A stretch of 64,000 nt of DNA, taken from assembly GCF_016765775.1 (NCBI RefSeq), contig NZ_JAESVN010000001.1:434001-498000 (forward strand), written 5' to 3'. Under the pieces are notes generated by a model. It did no database searches and was not told the DNA's origin. It saw nothing but the letters and a program-made list of their open reading frames with translations. Positions 54,101 to 64,000 of the stretch are shown here, in pieces. A program made the position numbers and the translations under genes. Positions within the stretch are counted from its first letter, which is position 1, and every line of letters begins with the position of its first letter. This DNA comes from Szabonella alba. Lineage in GTDB: Bacteria; Pseudomonadota; Alphaproteobacteria; Rhodobacterales; Rhodobacteraceae.

Positions 54101-56110
54101 ATGAGCCTTCCACCCGGTTTCCTTGATGAACTACGCACCCGCATCTCGCTGTCGCAGGTGGTCGGGCGCAAAGTTACATGGGATATGCGCAAATCCAATC
54201 AGGGCAAGGGCGACTGGTGGGCGCCCTGTCCGTTCCATCAAGAAAAATCCGCGTCTTTCCATGTGGATGACCGTAAGGGATTTTATTACTGCTTTGGCTG
54301 TCACGCCAAGGGCGATGCGCTGACCTTCCTGCGCGAATCGGAAAACCTGTCCTTCATGGAATCGGTCGAGACATTGGCGCGCGAGGCCGGGATGACCATG
54401 CCCGCCCGTGATCCGGTTGCCGCACAAAAGGCCGACCGGCGCAGCCAGCTGGCCGAAGTGATGGAGGACGGGCTGCAGCATTACCGGATGCAGCTTTCGA
54501 CCGTTACCGCCCGCACTGCGCGCGACTATCTGGACCGGCGCGGCCTTGATGCGGGCGCGCAGGAGCGCTGGCAGATCGGCTGGGCGCCGGACCAGCGGCA
54601 GGCGCTGTTCACCGCCCTGCAGCAAAAGGGGCACAGCCCCGATCTGATCGTGGCCTCGGGGCTTTGTGCCAAGGCCGATGACGGTTCGATCTATGACCGG
54701 TTCCGGGGGCGCATCATCTTTCCGATCCGCGACGGGCGGGGCCGCGCGATCAGCCTTGGCGGGCGTTCGCTGGATCCGAATGCGCGGGCGAAATACCTCA
54801 ACGGTCCGGAAACCGAGCTGTTCGACAAGGGTCGCAATCTGTTCAATCTGGCCCGCGCGCGGGAGGCGGCAGGCAAGGGCCAGACGCTGATCGTGGCCGA
54901 GGGCTATATGGATGTGATCGCGCTGTCCGAGGCGGGGTTCGGCGCGACGGTGGCCCCGCTGGGCACTGCTGTCACCGAGGAACAGCTGCGGCTGATCTGG
55001 CGCATCCATGATGAACCGGTGATCGCGCTGGACGGTGATGCGGCGGGGATCCGCGCGGCGCTGCGCGTGGTCGATCTGGCGCTGCCGCTGCTGGAGGCGG
55101 GCAAGGGGCTGCGTTTCGCGGTGCTTCCGGCGGGGCTGGACCCCGATGACCTGATCCGGGCCGAGGGGGCTGCGGCCATGCAGGCCGTGATCGAGGCGGC
55201 GCAACCCATGGTCACCCTGCTGTGGCAGCGCGAGACCGAGGGCCGGGTCTTTGACAGTCCCGAACGGCGGGCATCGCTGGACAAATCCCTGCGCGCGGTG
55301 CTGATGCGGATTCAGGACCCGTCGCTGCGCAGTCATTACGGCGAGGAGATGAAACGCCTGCGGCGCGGGATCTTCGGGCAAAGTTTCGGGCAGGGCTTCG
55401 CGCAGGGCGGCGGCTTCGGGCAGGGCGGGGCTGCGGCGCAGGGCGGTCGTGGCTTCCGGCCCGGGCGGGGCAACTGGCAGGGCGGCGGGAAATGGTCGCC
55501 CCCCGCGATCCCCAGTCCGACGACCCGCAGTTCGGTGCTCGCCTCGAACCTGTCCGAGGAACGGGTGCTGGAGCAGATCGTGCTGGCCACGCTGCTGACC
55601 CATGGCGGGCTGGTCTCGGAATTCGAACCGGCATTGGACCGGCTGCGCTTTTCCGATCTGGGGGAGGAGGCGCTGAAACTGGCCATGCTGCGCCATGACG
55701 GTGAGGCGGATGGCCTGCGCGCCGCGCTGCAATCCATGCATGGCCCGGTGCTTGAAAATCTCCTTAACCAGAACCATGTGATGTCGGCACCTCCGGTTCT
55801 GAAGTCGGAGGATACCCTGTTCGCGCGCATGTGCCTTGCCGCCGATCTGGCAAAACTCGTTGCGGCGGTTGCGGCGCGCCGGGAGATCGAGGAAGCAGCC
55901 GAAGATCTGGAAGGCCTTGCCGATGAGGGTGTCACATGGCGGCTTGCCAGAACCAATGAGGCGCGCTTTGCCGCGCAGCGTGGCCCGCAGGAAGACCGCC
56001 GGTCCGGCCTTGTCGCCGAGAACGGCGTCGAGATGGACCGGGATGAGCTTGAGGAGGCCCGCAGCCTGTGGGACCGCATAAATTTCACCAAGGGAAAGCC
56101 GCGAGGATGA
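54101..56110 (+). CDS. dnaG: DNA primase
   Basis: Makes RNA primers at the replication fork. The 669-residue chain has the CHC2 zinc finger C43-X2-H46-X17-C64-X2-C67, the catalytic core with the TOPRIM domain near 265-345 (VAEGYMDVIAL, ALDGDAAG), and the C-terminal helicase-binding domain after about 510. Between them, residues about 425-466 are an unusual low-complexity linker rich in Gly and Gln (FGQSFGQGFAQGGGFGQGG). Start ATG 54101 follows AGGAAGG. rpoD follows 177 bases downstream, part of the classic macromolecular synthesis arrangement without rpsU. Confidence 0.96.
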   Translation: MSLPPGFLDELRTRISLSQVVGRKVTWDMRKSNQGKGDWWAPCPFHQEKSASFHVDDRKGFYYCFGCHAKGDALTFLRESENLSFMESVETLAREAGMTMPARDPVAAQKADRRSQLAEVMEDGLQHYRMQLSTVTARTARDYLDRRGLDAGAQERWQIGWAPDQRQALFTALQQKGHSPDLIVASGLCAKADDGSIYDRFRGRIIFPIRDGRGRAISLGGRSLDPNARAKYLNGPETELFDKGRNLFNLARAREAAGKGQTLIVAEGYMDVIALSEAGFGATVAPLGTAVTEEQLRLIWRIHDEPVIALDGDAAGIRAALRVVDLALPLLEAGKGLRFAVLPAGLDPDDLIRAEGAAAMQAVIEAAQPMVTLLWQRETEGRVFDSPERRASLDKSLRAVLMRIQDPSLRSHYGEEMKRLRRGIFGQSFGQGFAQGGGFGQGGAAAQGGRGFRPGRGNWQGGGKWSPPAIPSPTTRSSVLASNLSEERVLEQIVLATLLTHGGLVSEFEPALDRLRFSDLGEEALKLAMLRHDGEADGLRAALQSMHGPVLENLLNQNHVMSAPPVLKSEDTLFARMCLAADLAKLVAAVAARREIEEAAEDLEGLADEGVTWRLARTNEARFAAQRGPQEDRRSGLVAENGVEMDRDELEEARSLWDRINFTKGKPRG

Positions 56111-56222
56111 TCCGAAATCAGGGGCCTGTCGCGGCCCGAAACCGCAGCAATGCCTGCCTGAATGCCGCATCCGCCCCTGAAAATCGACGCGGATGCCTTA
56201 CACCCGCTGCGATTCGCGTTAT

Positions 56223-56258
56223 TGATTCGGTTGCAGCAGTACTGATTCGGCCTGCAGC
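56223..56258 (+). repeat. Direct repeats upstream of rpoD
   Basis: TGATTCGG occurs at 56223-56230 and 56243-56250, exactly 20 bases apart, each followed within three bases by GCAGC; GATTCG also occurs at 56211. They lie 30-65 bases before the rpoD ATG. They may be tandem regulator sites two helical turns apart or part of an rpoD promoter; I find no clear -35/-10 pair. Confidence 0.4.
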
Positions 56259-56287
56259 CCGCGTCCCTACCCATCCGAGGAGCATCC

Positions 56288-58300
<2,013 letters not shown>

Positions 58301-58327
58301 TGCAGGGCATCACGACCGCAGAAACGG

Positions 58328-58355
58328 AAAGGCGCCCCTCGGGGCGCTTTTTCTT
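58328..58355 (+). terminator. Terminator downstream of rpoD
   Basis: GCGCCCC-TC-GGGGCGC with a flanking G-T pair and AAA/TTT extension forms the stem, followed by TTTTTCTTT, 28 bases after the rpoD stop. It also borders the end of the convergent ispE gene. Confidence 0.9.
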
Positions 58356-58373
58356 TGGGGCCGGGGCAGGGGA

Positions 58374-59249
58374 TCAGCGCAGGACCGGCCCCGCCGCCAC
58401 CCACCAGTCGCGATGTTCGGCCCCGATGGCCTGTGCAGCCGCCTGTGCAGGGGCGGGCTGGCCGAACAGCGCAAAACAGGTGGCGCCCGATCCTGACATC
58501 CGCACCAGCAGCGCATCGGGACAGGCAGAAAGCCGGTCCAGCACCGCGCCGATCCCCGGGGCGATGGCCAGCGCCGGGGCCTCAAGGTCATTGCGCTGCG
58601 CGGTCAGCCAGCGGGCCAGTGCCGCCGCATCGGGCCAGTCGGGCAGCGTCGCGGGCATGGGGGGATTGTCGCGCCGCGCCAGCGCGCGAAAGACCGCAGG
58701 GGTTGGCAGGGTGATGCGGGGATTGACCAGCAGCAGATGCGCAGGCGGCAGGGGCGGCACGGGGTCAAGCCTTTCGCCGATACCGCGCATCCGGGCGGGC
58801 CGTCCGGCCAGACAGACCGGCAGATCAGCACCAAGCGCCAGAATGGTGTCCGCGTCCGGCCCGGTCGCGCCGGTCATGCGGCGCAGCAGACGGATCGTCG
58901 CCGCCGCATCGGCCGAGCCGCCCCCGATGCCCGAGGCGGGGGGAAGATGTTTTTCCAGCGTGATCGCGGCAGTTTGCGCGGTGGCCCGCGCCGCGCGCAG
59001 AACCAGATTGTCGGCCCCCTCGGGCACCTGATCGGCAAAAGGTCCAGTCAGGCGCAGTGACAGGCCCGGGGCCTTTTCGGCCCGCAGCCGGTCCCCGATG
59101 CCGCAGAACACCACCAGACTGTCCAGCATGTGATAGCCATTGGCCCGCCGCCCCGTCACATGCAGCGCAAGATTGATCTTGGCCGGTGCGAATTCAGCTG
59201 CGAATTCCGGTGCAATTTCAGGCGAGACTTCAGTTTCCGGCGTCGGCAT
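58374..59249 (-). CDS. ispE: 4-(cytidine 5'-diphospho)-2-C-methyl-D-erythritol kinase
   Basis: GHMP kinase that phosphorylates CDP-ME in the MEP isoprenoid pathway. The 291-residue product has the N-terminal [20 protein letters not shown] (about 22-41), the phosphate-binding GHMP motif [14 protein letters not shown] (near 106-119), and [15 protein letters not shown] near the end. ATG 59249 overlaps the stop of the upstream TPR gene by 20 bases, so the two are coupled. Its N-terminal arm ([17 protein letters not shown]) is longer than usual. The rpoD terminator lies 19 bases past the stop. Confidence 0.95.
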   Translation of the reverse strand: MPTPETEVSPEIAPEFAAEFAPAKINLALHVTGRRANGYHMLDSLVVFCGIGDRLRAEKAPGLSLRLTGPFADQVPEGADNLVLRAARATAQTAAITLEKHLPPASGIGGGSADAAATIRLLRRMTGATGPDADTILALGADLPVCLAGRPARMRGIGERLDPVPPLPPAHLLLVNPRITLPTPAVFRALARRDNPPMPATLPDWPDAAALARWLTAQRNDLEAPALAIAPGIGAVLDRLSACPDALLVRMSGSGATCFALFGQPAPAQAAAQAIGAEHRDWWVAAGPVLR

Positions 59250-60939
59250 TGACCGGTCTCAGCGGATCGGCGCCTTCCTCTTGCAACACCGCATCAAGGC
59301 CGATCTCCAGCTTGCGGCGGATCCGGGTCGCGTCCTTTTCCTCGGGGTCGAAGGACAGCGCGCGGCGCCATTGAAACCGCGCTTCCATCTGCCGTCCGAC
59401 CGCCCAATAGACATCGCCCAGATGATCGGTCACGACCGGATCGACCGGTTCCAGCAGGCTGGCGCGTTCCATCGGCTCGACCGCTTCTTCATAACGGCCC
59501 AGCACGAACAGACCCCATGCCAGACTGTCGACGATATAGCCGCTGTCCGGGCTGGCCGCGACGGCCTCTTCGATCATGCGCATGGCCTCGTCGATATTCT
59601 CGCGCCGGTCGAGAAAGGAATAGCCCAGATAGTTCAGAACCTGCGGCTGCCCGGGATTGAGGGCCAGCGCGCGGCGGAAATCGGCCTCGGCCCGCGGCCA
59701 GAGATCCTGCCGTTCCAGCGTGATCGCGCGGCTGTAGAACACCGCCCAATAGGGTTCGGGAACGGGTTCCTCAACCAGATCCAGCGCGGCGGTATAGGCC
59801 TCGGTCGCCTCGGGCCAGCGTTCGGCACGGCGCAGCGTGTCGCCCAGCGACAGGTGGATGGTGAAGACATCGGGATAGCGCGCGGCAAGATCGCGCAGCA
59901 CCCCGATGGCCCCATCGGTATCCCCCGCTCCGCCAAGCGCGCGGGCGCGTCCGATCTCGGCCGGAATATGGGCGGCATCTTCGGTGCCGATCCCGGCATA
60001 AACCTCGGTCGCCAGATCGAACTGGCTTTGGTTTTCCAGCATCCCGGCGGTCATCAGTACGGCATCACCGTGATCGGGGCGCAGCCATGCGGCGATGCGG
60101 CTGTAAAGCAGCGTATAGGCGTCCGAGGCCTCGCCGTTCAGCGCGACGCCCAGGGTGAAGAACACCTCGGCCATGCCCTCGGTCGCGTTGCGCGCGACAT
60201 CATAGGGGATCGTTTCCCCGCTTTCGATCCGCGCCAGCAATTCGGCGCTGGACGGATCGGATTCGGCGGCAAAGGAGTCGCGCAGAACCGTCGCGGCCTC
60301 GTCATTGCGTTCCAACTGGCTCAGGATCTGGATATGGGCCAGCGCGCCACGCCGCACCACGCGCACCGGGCCGCTATCCGAGCCGGAAAAGATACGCTCG
60401 GCAGCCTCGTAATTGCCGATGGAGGCCAGCGCCAGCGCCTTGTGGTAAAGGCCGAACACCTCAAGCCCCGGGGTGGCGACCAGTTCATCAAAGGCGGCCA
60501 GCGCCTCGGTCACCCGGCCCGCGCCCAGTTCCGCCCAGCCGGTCAGCAGCACATCCATCAGCCGCCCGACGCTGCGCCCGGCGGCAAGATCGGCCAGCAT
60601 CGGTTCGAATTCGCCGCGCTGCGCCTGATCGCCGATCAGCGCCATCCAGGCCGCCTGCGATTTCCCGCCCGCGTCATCCAGGCGGCGTGCAAGCTCAATC
60701 GCGGTTTCGATCCGGCCGATGCCGATCTGCGCCACAACCGCGCCTTCCATCAGGTAAAGATTTTCGGGATCCGCCGCCAGCGCCTGACCGAACCAATGCG
60801 CGGCCTCGCGGAAATCATCCTGCATCCCGGCGGTGCGGGCGGCAAGATAGGCCCCGAAATCCTGCGCCGGGGCCGGGCCGGTCAGGGCGGCAAAAGACAG
60901 CATCAGGGCGGCAAGTCGGATCTTGAAGGGTCGGATCAA
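59230..60939 (-). CDS. Periplasmic tetratricopeptide-repeat protein
   Basis: The 569-residue precursor has a signal peptide (hydrophobic 10-20, cleavage near APAQ-D at 26). The rest is built of about twelve TPR-type helical pairs: characteristic spacings appear in [36 protein letters not shown], and [22 protein letters not shown] and [27 protein letters not shown] proteins are scaffolds for protein complexes. Similar proteins sit upstream of ispE in many Rhodobacterales. Start ATG 60939; it overlaps ispE. The specific partner is unknown. Confidence 0.88.
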   Translation of the reverse strand: MIRPFKIRLAALMLSFAALTGPAPAQDFGAYLAARTAGMQDDFREAAHWFGQALAADPENLYLMEGAVVAQIGIGRIETAIELARRLDDAGGKSQAAWMALIGDQAQRGEFEPMLADLAAGRSVGRLMDVLLTGWAELGAGRVTEALAAFDELVATPGLEVFGLYHKALALASIGNYEAAERIFSGSDSGPVRVVRRGALAHIQILSQLERNDEAATVLRDSFAAESDPSSAELLARIESGETIPYDVARNATEGMAEVFFTLGVALNGEASDAYTLLYSRIAAWLRPDHGDAVLMTAGMLENQSQFDLATEVYAGIGTEDAAHIPAEIGRARALGGAGDTDGAIGVLRDLAARYPDVFTIHLSLGDTLRRAERWPEATEAYTAALDLVEEPVPEPYWAVFYSRAITLERQDLWPRAEADFRRALALNPGQPQVLNYLGYSFLDRRENIDEAMRMIEEAVAASPDSGYIVDSLAWGLFVLGRYEEAVEPMERASLLEPVDPVVTDHLGDVYWAVGRQMEARFQWRRALSFDPEEKDATRIRRKLEIGLDAVLQEEGADPLRPVNADAGN

Positions 60940-61108
60940 TTCTCGGCTCTCCCTCTGGTGCCAGTCATGCGGCGCAGGCCGGTATGCAGGGCCGGCAGCA
61001 ATCCGGCACCGGATCGCTGCGCGACAACCCTAGGCCCGCCCGGCACGCAAGGCAATGCGCGTGCGGGCGCAGGCCGCCCCCGCGCCCGCCCACATGCACA
61101 AATCTGCG

Positions 61109-62761
61109 TTACATATTGGGATAATTCGGCCCGTCGCCGCCCTGCGGCACCGTCCAGTGGATGTTCTGGCTTGGATCCTTGATATCGCAGGTCTTGCAAT
61201 GGACGCAGTTCTGGAAGTTGATGACAAAGCGCGGCTCCTTGCCCTCCTCGGCCACGACCTCATAAACGCCCGCCGGGCAATAGCGCTGCGCCGGCTCGGC
61301 GAATTGCGGCAGGTTCACCGCGATCGGCACCGACGGGTCCTTGAGCTTGAGATGCGCGGGCTGGCTTTCCTCATGGTTGGTGAAGGAAAAGGCCACATTG
61401 GTAAGACGGTCGAAGGACAGCACGCCATCGGGTTTGGGATAGGCGATTGGTGCGAAATCGGCGGCCTTGCCGGTCGCTGCGGCATCGGATTTGCCATGTT
61501 TCCGGGTGCCGAACAGCGACAGGCCGAGAAGGTTGTTCGTCCACATATCGAACCCGCCCAGCACCAGAGACGGGAAAAGCCCCCATTTCGACCAGAAGGG
61601 TTTCACATTCCGAACCTTTTTCAGGTCCTGGCCGATCGCGCCGCCGCGCACCTCGGTCTCGTAATCGGTCAGTTCATCCCCGGCCCGGCCAGCATGGATC
61701 GCGGCATGGGCGGCCTCGGCTGCGGCCTTGCCTGACAGCATGGCATTGTGATTGCCCTTGATGCGCGGCACGTTGACCATGCCGACCGAACAGCCCAGAA
61801 GCGCCACGCCGGGGGCGACCATCTTCGGCATCGACTGCCAGCCGCCCTCGGAAATCGCCCGCGCGCCGTAAGCCACGCGTTTGCCGCCCTTGAGCAGTTC
61901 GGCCACCATCGGATGATGCTTGAAGCGCTGGAACTCCATATAGGGGTAAAGATGCGGGTTTTCGTAGTTCAGATGGACCACGAAACCGACATAGACCTGA
62001 TTGTTTTCAAGATGGTAGATGAAGCTGCCGCCGCCTGCATTCCCGCCCAGCGGCCAGCCCATCGTATGGGTCACGCTGCCCTGACGGTGCTTGGCGGGGT
62101 CGATCTCCCAGATTTCCTTCATGCCCAGCCCGTATTTCTGTGGGCATTTCCCGGCAGACAGGTCGTATTTCGCGATGACTTCTTTTGCCAGTGATCCGCG
62201 CACACCTTCGGACAGGAAGACATATTTGCCCAGAAGTTCCATGCCGGGTTCATACTGGGGGCCGGGCGTGCCATCGGCGGCCAGACCCATTTCACCCGCC
62301 ACGACGCCCGCCACGCGGTCGCCGTCATAGACCAGCGCGGAACAGGCCATGCCCGGGAAGATCTCGACCCCCAGCGCCTCGGCCTGTTCGGCCATCCAGC
62401 GGCAGACATTGCCCATCGAGACGATATAATTGCCGTGATTGTTCATCAGGGGCGGCATCGGCAAGTTCGGGATGCGCAGTTGCCCGGCAGGACCGAGCAG
62501 GTAGAAATTATCCTCGGTCACCGGGGTGTGGATCGGCGCGCCGCGGTCGCGCCAGTCGGGGATCAGCGCATCTAGCCCCGAAGGGTCCAGCACCGCGCCG
62601 GACAGGATATGCGCCCCCACCTCGGAGCCTTTTTCCAGCAGAACGACGGACAGGTCGGGATCAAGCTGTTTCAACCGGATCGCCGCCGACAGGCCCGCAG
62701 GCCCTGCGCCGACGATGACGACATCATATTCCATCTGCTCGCGCGTCACCTGACCGGACAT
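61109..62761 (-). CDS. Electron transfer flavoprotein-ubiquinone oxidoreductase
   Basis: Membrane-associated FAD/4Fe-4S enzyme that passes electrons from ETF to ubiquinone, draining fatty acid, amino acid and dimethylglycine or sarcosine oxidation. The 550-residue protein has the FAD loop VIVGAGPAGLSAAI (about 15-28), the ubiquinone segment in the middle, and a C-terminal 4Fe-4S site with CPAG and CVHCKTCDIKDP (the ferredoxin-like cluster). ATG 62761 follows GGGGGAAG. It is a single gene, divergent from greA. It is the natural acceptor for electrons from ETF-linked dehydrogenases in this organism. Confidence 0.96.
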   Translation of the reverse strand: MSGQVTREQMEYDVVIVGAGPAGLSAAIRLKQLDPDLSVVLLEKGSEVGAHILSGAVLDPSGLDALIPDWRDRGAPIHTPVTEDNFYLLGPAGQLRIPNLPMPPLMNNHGNYIVSMGNVCRWMAEQAEALGVEIFPGMACSALVYDGDRVAGVVAGEMGLAADGTPGPQYEPGMELLGKYVFLSEGVRGSLAKEVIAKYDLSAGKCPQKYGLGMKEIWEIDPAKHRQGSVTHTMGWPLGGNAGGGSFIYHLENNQVYVGFVVHLNYENPHLYPYMEFQRFKHHPMVAELLKGGKRVAYGARAISEGGWQSMPKMVAPGVALLGCSVGMVNVPRIKGNHNAMLSGKAAAEAAHAAIHAGRAGDELTDYETEVRGGAIGQDLKKVRNVKPFWSKWGLFPSLVLGGFDMWTNNLLGLSLFGTRKHGKSDAAATGKAADFAPIAYPKPDGVLSFDRLTNVAFSFTNHEESQPAHLKLKDPSVPIAVNLPQFAEPAQRYCPAGVYEVVAEEGKEPRFVINFQNCVHCKTCDIKDPSQNIHWTVPQGGDGPNYPNM

Positions 62762-63044
62762 GGCTTCCCCCTGACTGCTGGCTTTTCCGCTTTCCTGCCG
62801 GGTTTGCCCGAACCTCTCCCTGCGGTCAATCGTGACGTCCCGGCGCGATGCCGCAATGCGGCGTCAAATTTCCGGCAGGGGTGGGGGACCGTGCGGGCGG
62901 ACCCGCCGCTTCCGGCACTTCCTTGCCACGGGCATCGCCAAGCCTGTTGCAATTGCCGGATTGGTGGTGTTGGGTAACGGAAAGGGAACCTCTGAAGGGT
63001 CATGGCCGGTCGGCTGTGGCTCTCTTGTTTTTGAGTGAAGGCCG

Positions 63045-63515
63045 ATGGAAAAAATACCGATGACCCGCGCCGGAAATGTGGCACTGGACGGGGAACTCAA
63101 GCAGCTTAAATCGGTCGAGCGGCCGGAGGTGATCCGGGCAATCGCCGAGGCGCGCGAACATGGCGACCTGTCGGAAAATGCCGAATACCATGCCGCGCGG
63201 GAAAAGCAGAGCTTTATCGAGGGCCGCATCAAGGAGCTTGAGGCGATCCTGTCGCTGGCCGAGGTGATCGACCCCGCCAAACTGTCCGGTCCGGTGAAAT
63301 TCGGTGCGACCATCACGCTGGTCGATGAGGACACCGATGAACAGCGCACCTATCAGATCGTCGGTGAACCTGAGGCCGATCTGGAAAAGGGGCTTTTGAA
63401 CATCAAAAGCCCGCTGGCCCGTGCATTGATCGGCAAGGACGAAGGCGACAGCGTCGAGGTCAAGACCCCCGGTGGCGACCGCAGCTATGAGATTCTGTCG
63501 ATCCGATACGTCTGA
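63045..63515 (+). CDS. greA: Transcription elongation factor GreA
   Basis: Rescues backtracked RNA polymerase by stimulating cleavage of the nascent RNA. The 156-residue protein has the N-terminal coiled coil (about 10-75, [20 protein letters not shown] with the acidic tip D-L-S-E-N) and the C-terminal FKBP-like domain ([15 protein letters not shown] onward, with [14 protein letters not shown]). ATG 63045 ([11 protein letters not shown]) fits the family start; ATG 63060 would cut five residues. GAAGG lies before it. Confidence 0.97.
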   Translation: MEKIPMTRAGNVALDGELKQLKSVERPEVIRAIAEAREHGDLSENAEYHAAREKQSFIEGRIKELEAILSLAEVIDPAKLSGPVKFGATITLVDEDTDEQRTYQIVGEPEADLEKGLLNIKSPLARALIGKDEGDSVEVKTPGGDRSYEILSIRYV

Positions 63516-63523
63516 TCCGTCCG

Positions 63524-63586
63524 GGCAGAGAGCGGGCCAGGCAGAGAGCGGGCCGGGCAGGTGGCGGGCAGGTCAGGTGGCGGGCC
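63524..63586 (+). repeat. Short GC-rich tandem repeats downstream of greA
   Basis: Four imperfect units of 15-16 bases stand head to tail: GGCAGAGAGCGGGCCA (63524-63539), GGCAGAGAGCGGGCCG (63540-63555), GGCAGGTGGCGGGCA (63556-63570) and GGTCAGGTGGCGGGCC (63571-63586). They lie between greA and the next start, so a hairpin or slippage site is possible. Confidence 0.7.
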
Positions 63587-63617
63587 GGCGACAGCGGGCA
63601 GGGACAGGTGACCCGGG

Positions 63618-64000
63618 ATGAGTGACGCAAAGGACAGCACGACGCCGATCGGCGTGACACCGACGCCCCCGGCGGCCGATGGTCGCCCCCTGTCCGAGAT
63701 TGTTGCACTGCTGCTGGCTCTGGTCTGGGCCGGGGCGGTGGCGATGCAATTCGCGCTGGCCTCGGAAAGCGTGCTGACGGGGCCGCTCTCGATTCTGATG
63801 ACCCTGCTGGTCGTCTTCCTGCCCCTGGCGCTGATTTGGGGCATCGTCTCAACCGCCCGGACGATCCGCGCGCTGCGGGATGAGGCTGCGCGCCTGCAGG
63901 TCACGGTTGATGCGATGCGCCATGCCTATGTCATCGGGCAGCAGACGGGCACCGCGAAACCCTCGGTCGAACGCAAGATCGAGGAAATCGCGGCAGCCCA
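63618..64000 (+). CDS. Hypothetical two-helix membrane protein, 3' end beyond window
   Basis: An open frame starts at ATG 63618 and is still open at 64000 after 127 codons. The protein begins with a polar Thr/Pro/Asp segment (about 1-25), two hydrophobic helices (about 27-48 and 56-76), then a basic, helical region with RTIRALRDEAARLQVTVDAMRH, likely a coiled coil. Such proteins sit downstream of greA in several Rhodobacterales, without known function. The weak site GGGACAGG lies about 12 bases before the ATG. The C-terminus is outside the window. Confidence 0.65.
   Translation, partial: MSDAKDSTTPIGVTPTPPAADGRPLSEIVALLLALVWAGAVAMQFALASESVLTGPLSILMTLLVVFLPLALIWGIVSTARTIRALRDEAARLQVTVDAMRHAYVIGQQTGTAKPSVERKIEEIAAA

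Noticed and set aside
54131-56170. A 679-codon minus-strand frame opposite dnaG
   Set aside because: DnaG is certain on the plus strand; the antisense frame shows no motif.

Overview
The window reads as an uninterrupted piece of chromosome from a high-GC alphaproteobacterium of the order Rhodobacterales, most like Paracoccus or a close relative. The support is: a class I PHB cluster with phaZ, phaC, phaP and phaR arranged as in Paracoccus; a 2Fe-2S ferredoxin of the Rhodobacter FdVI type; a DUF2842 protein behind purA; an RpoH-type sigma factor; heterotetrameric sarcosine oxidase genes in the order soxB-soxD-soxA-soxG; and intergenic repeats of the AAATACC plus GC-rich hairpin kind familiar in this family. 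Nearly everything is housekeeping. I see no prophage, transposase, CRISPR array, rRNA or tRNA gene.

Layout. 1-7.7 kb: the edge of a small charged protein gene, purA with a DUF2842 membrane protein, a large convergent gene with Ala/Glu/Lys repeats, thiamine pyrophosphokinase, an EamA transporter, a sulfotransferase-like protein and a PNPOx-like protein. 7.7-17 kb: serine ammonia-lyase with a GST, then rpiA-gor-hflK-hflC-degP on the plus strand, and a small lipoprotein. 17-23 kb: ferredoxin, a hydrolase, and the PHB locus (phaZ divergent from phaC-phaP-phaR) with visible CTGC-N3-GCAG operators. 23-33 kb: trpS, a rhomboid homologue without its catalytic residues, murJ-glnD-LpoA-like lipoprotein on the minus strand, divergent from rsmI-yraN-gshB. 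33-41.6 kb: comM, a GST fused to a TRASH-like Cys motif, a phosphatase overlapping cobU, then rpoH-chaN-coaBC-dut-moeB on the plus strand.

41.6-47.3 kb: an M3 oligopeptidase, a small membrane protein and a three-gene TadG/TadE set on the minus strand. 47.7-54 kb: the sarcosine oxidase operon soxBDAG, closed by an overlapping M20 amidohydrolase. 54-64 kb: dnaG-rpoD, then ispE, a TPR protein and ETF-ubiquinone oxidoreductase on the minus strand, and finally greA with the start of a membrane protein that runs off the window.

Several genes form functional sets. HflK/HflC, DegP and RpoH belong to envelope and cytosolic protein quality control. Gor, GshB and two GST-fold proteins use glutathione. 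SoxBDAG oxidises sarcosine to glycine while charging tetrahydrofolate, serine ammonia-lyase acts on a neighbouring one-carbon metabolite, and ETF-QO passes electrons from flavoprotein dehydrogenases to ubiquinone. PhaZ, PhaC, PhaP and PhaR build, coat, degrade and sense PHB granules. The least ordinary features are: the PhaR-type operator filling the spacer of the phaP promoter, a dispersed repeat that also lies inside the 3' end of soxD, the catalytically dead rhomboid, the GST-TRASH fusion, the membrane-anchored MoeB-like protein, and the large Ala/Glu/Lys-repeat protein.
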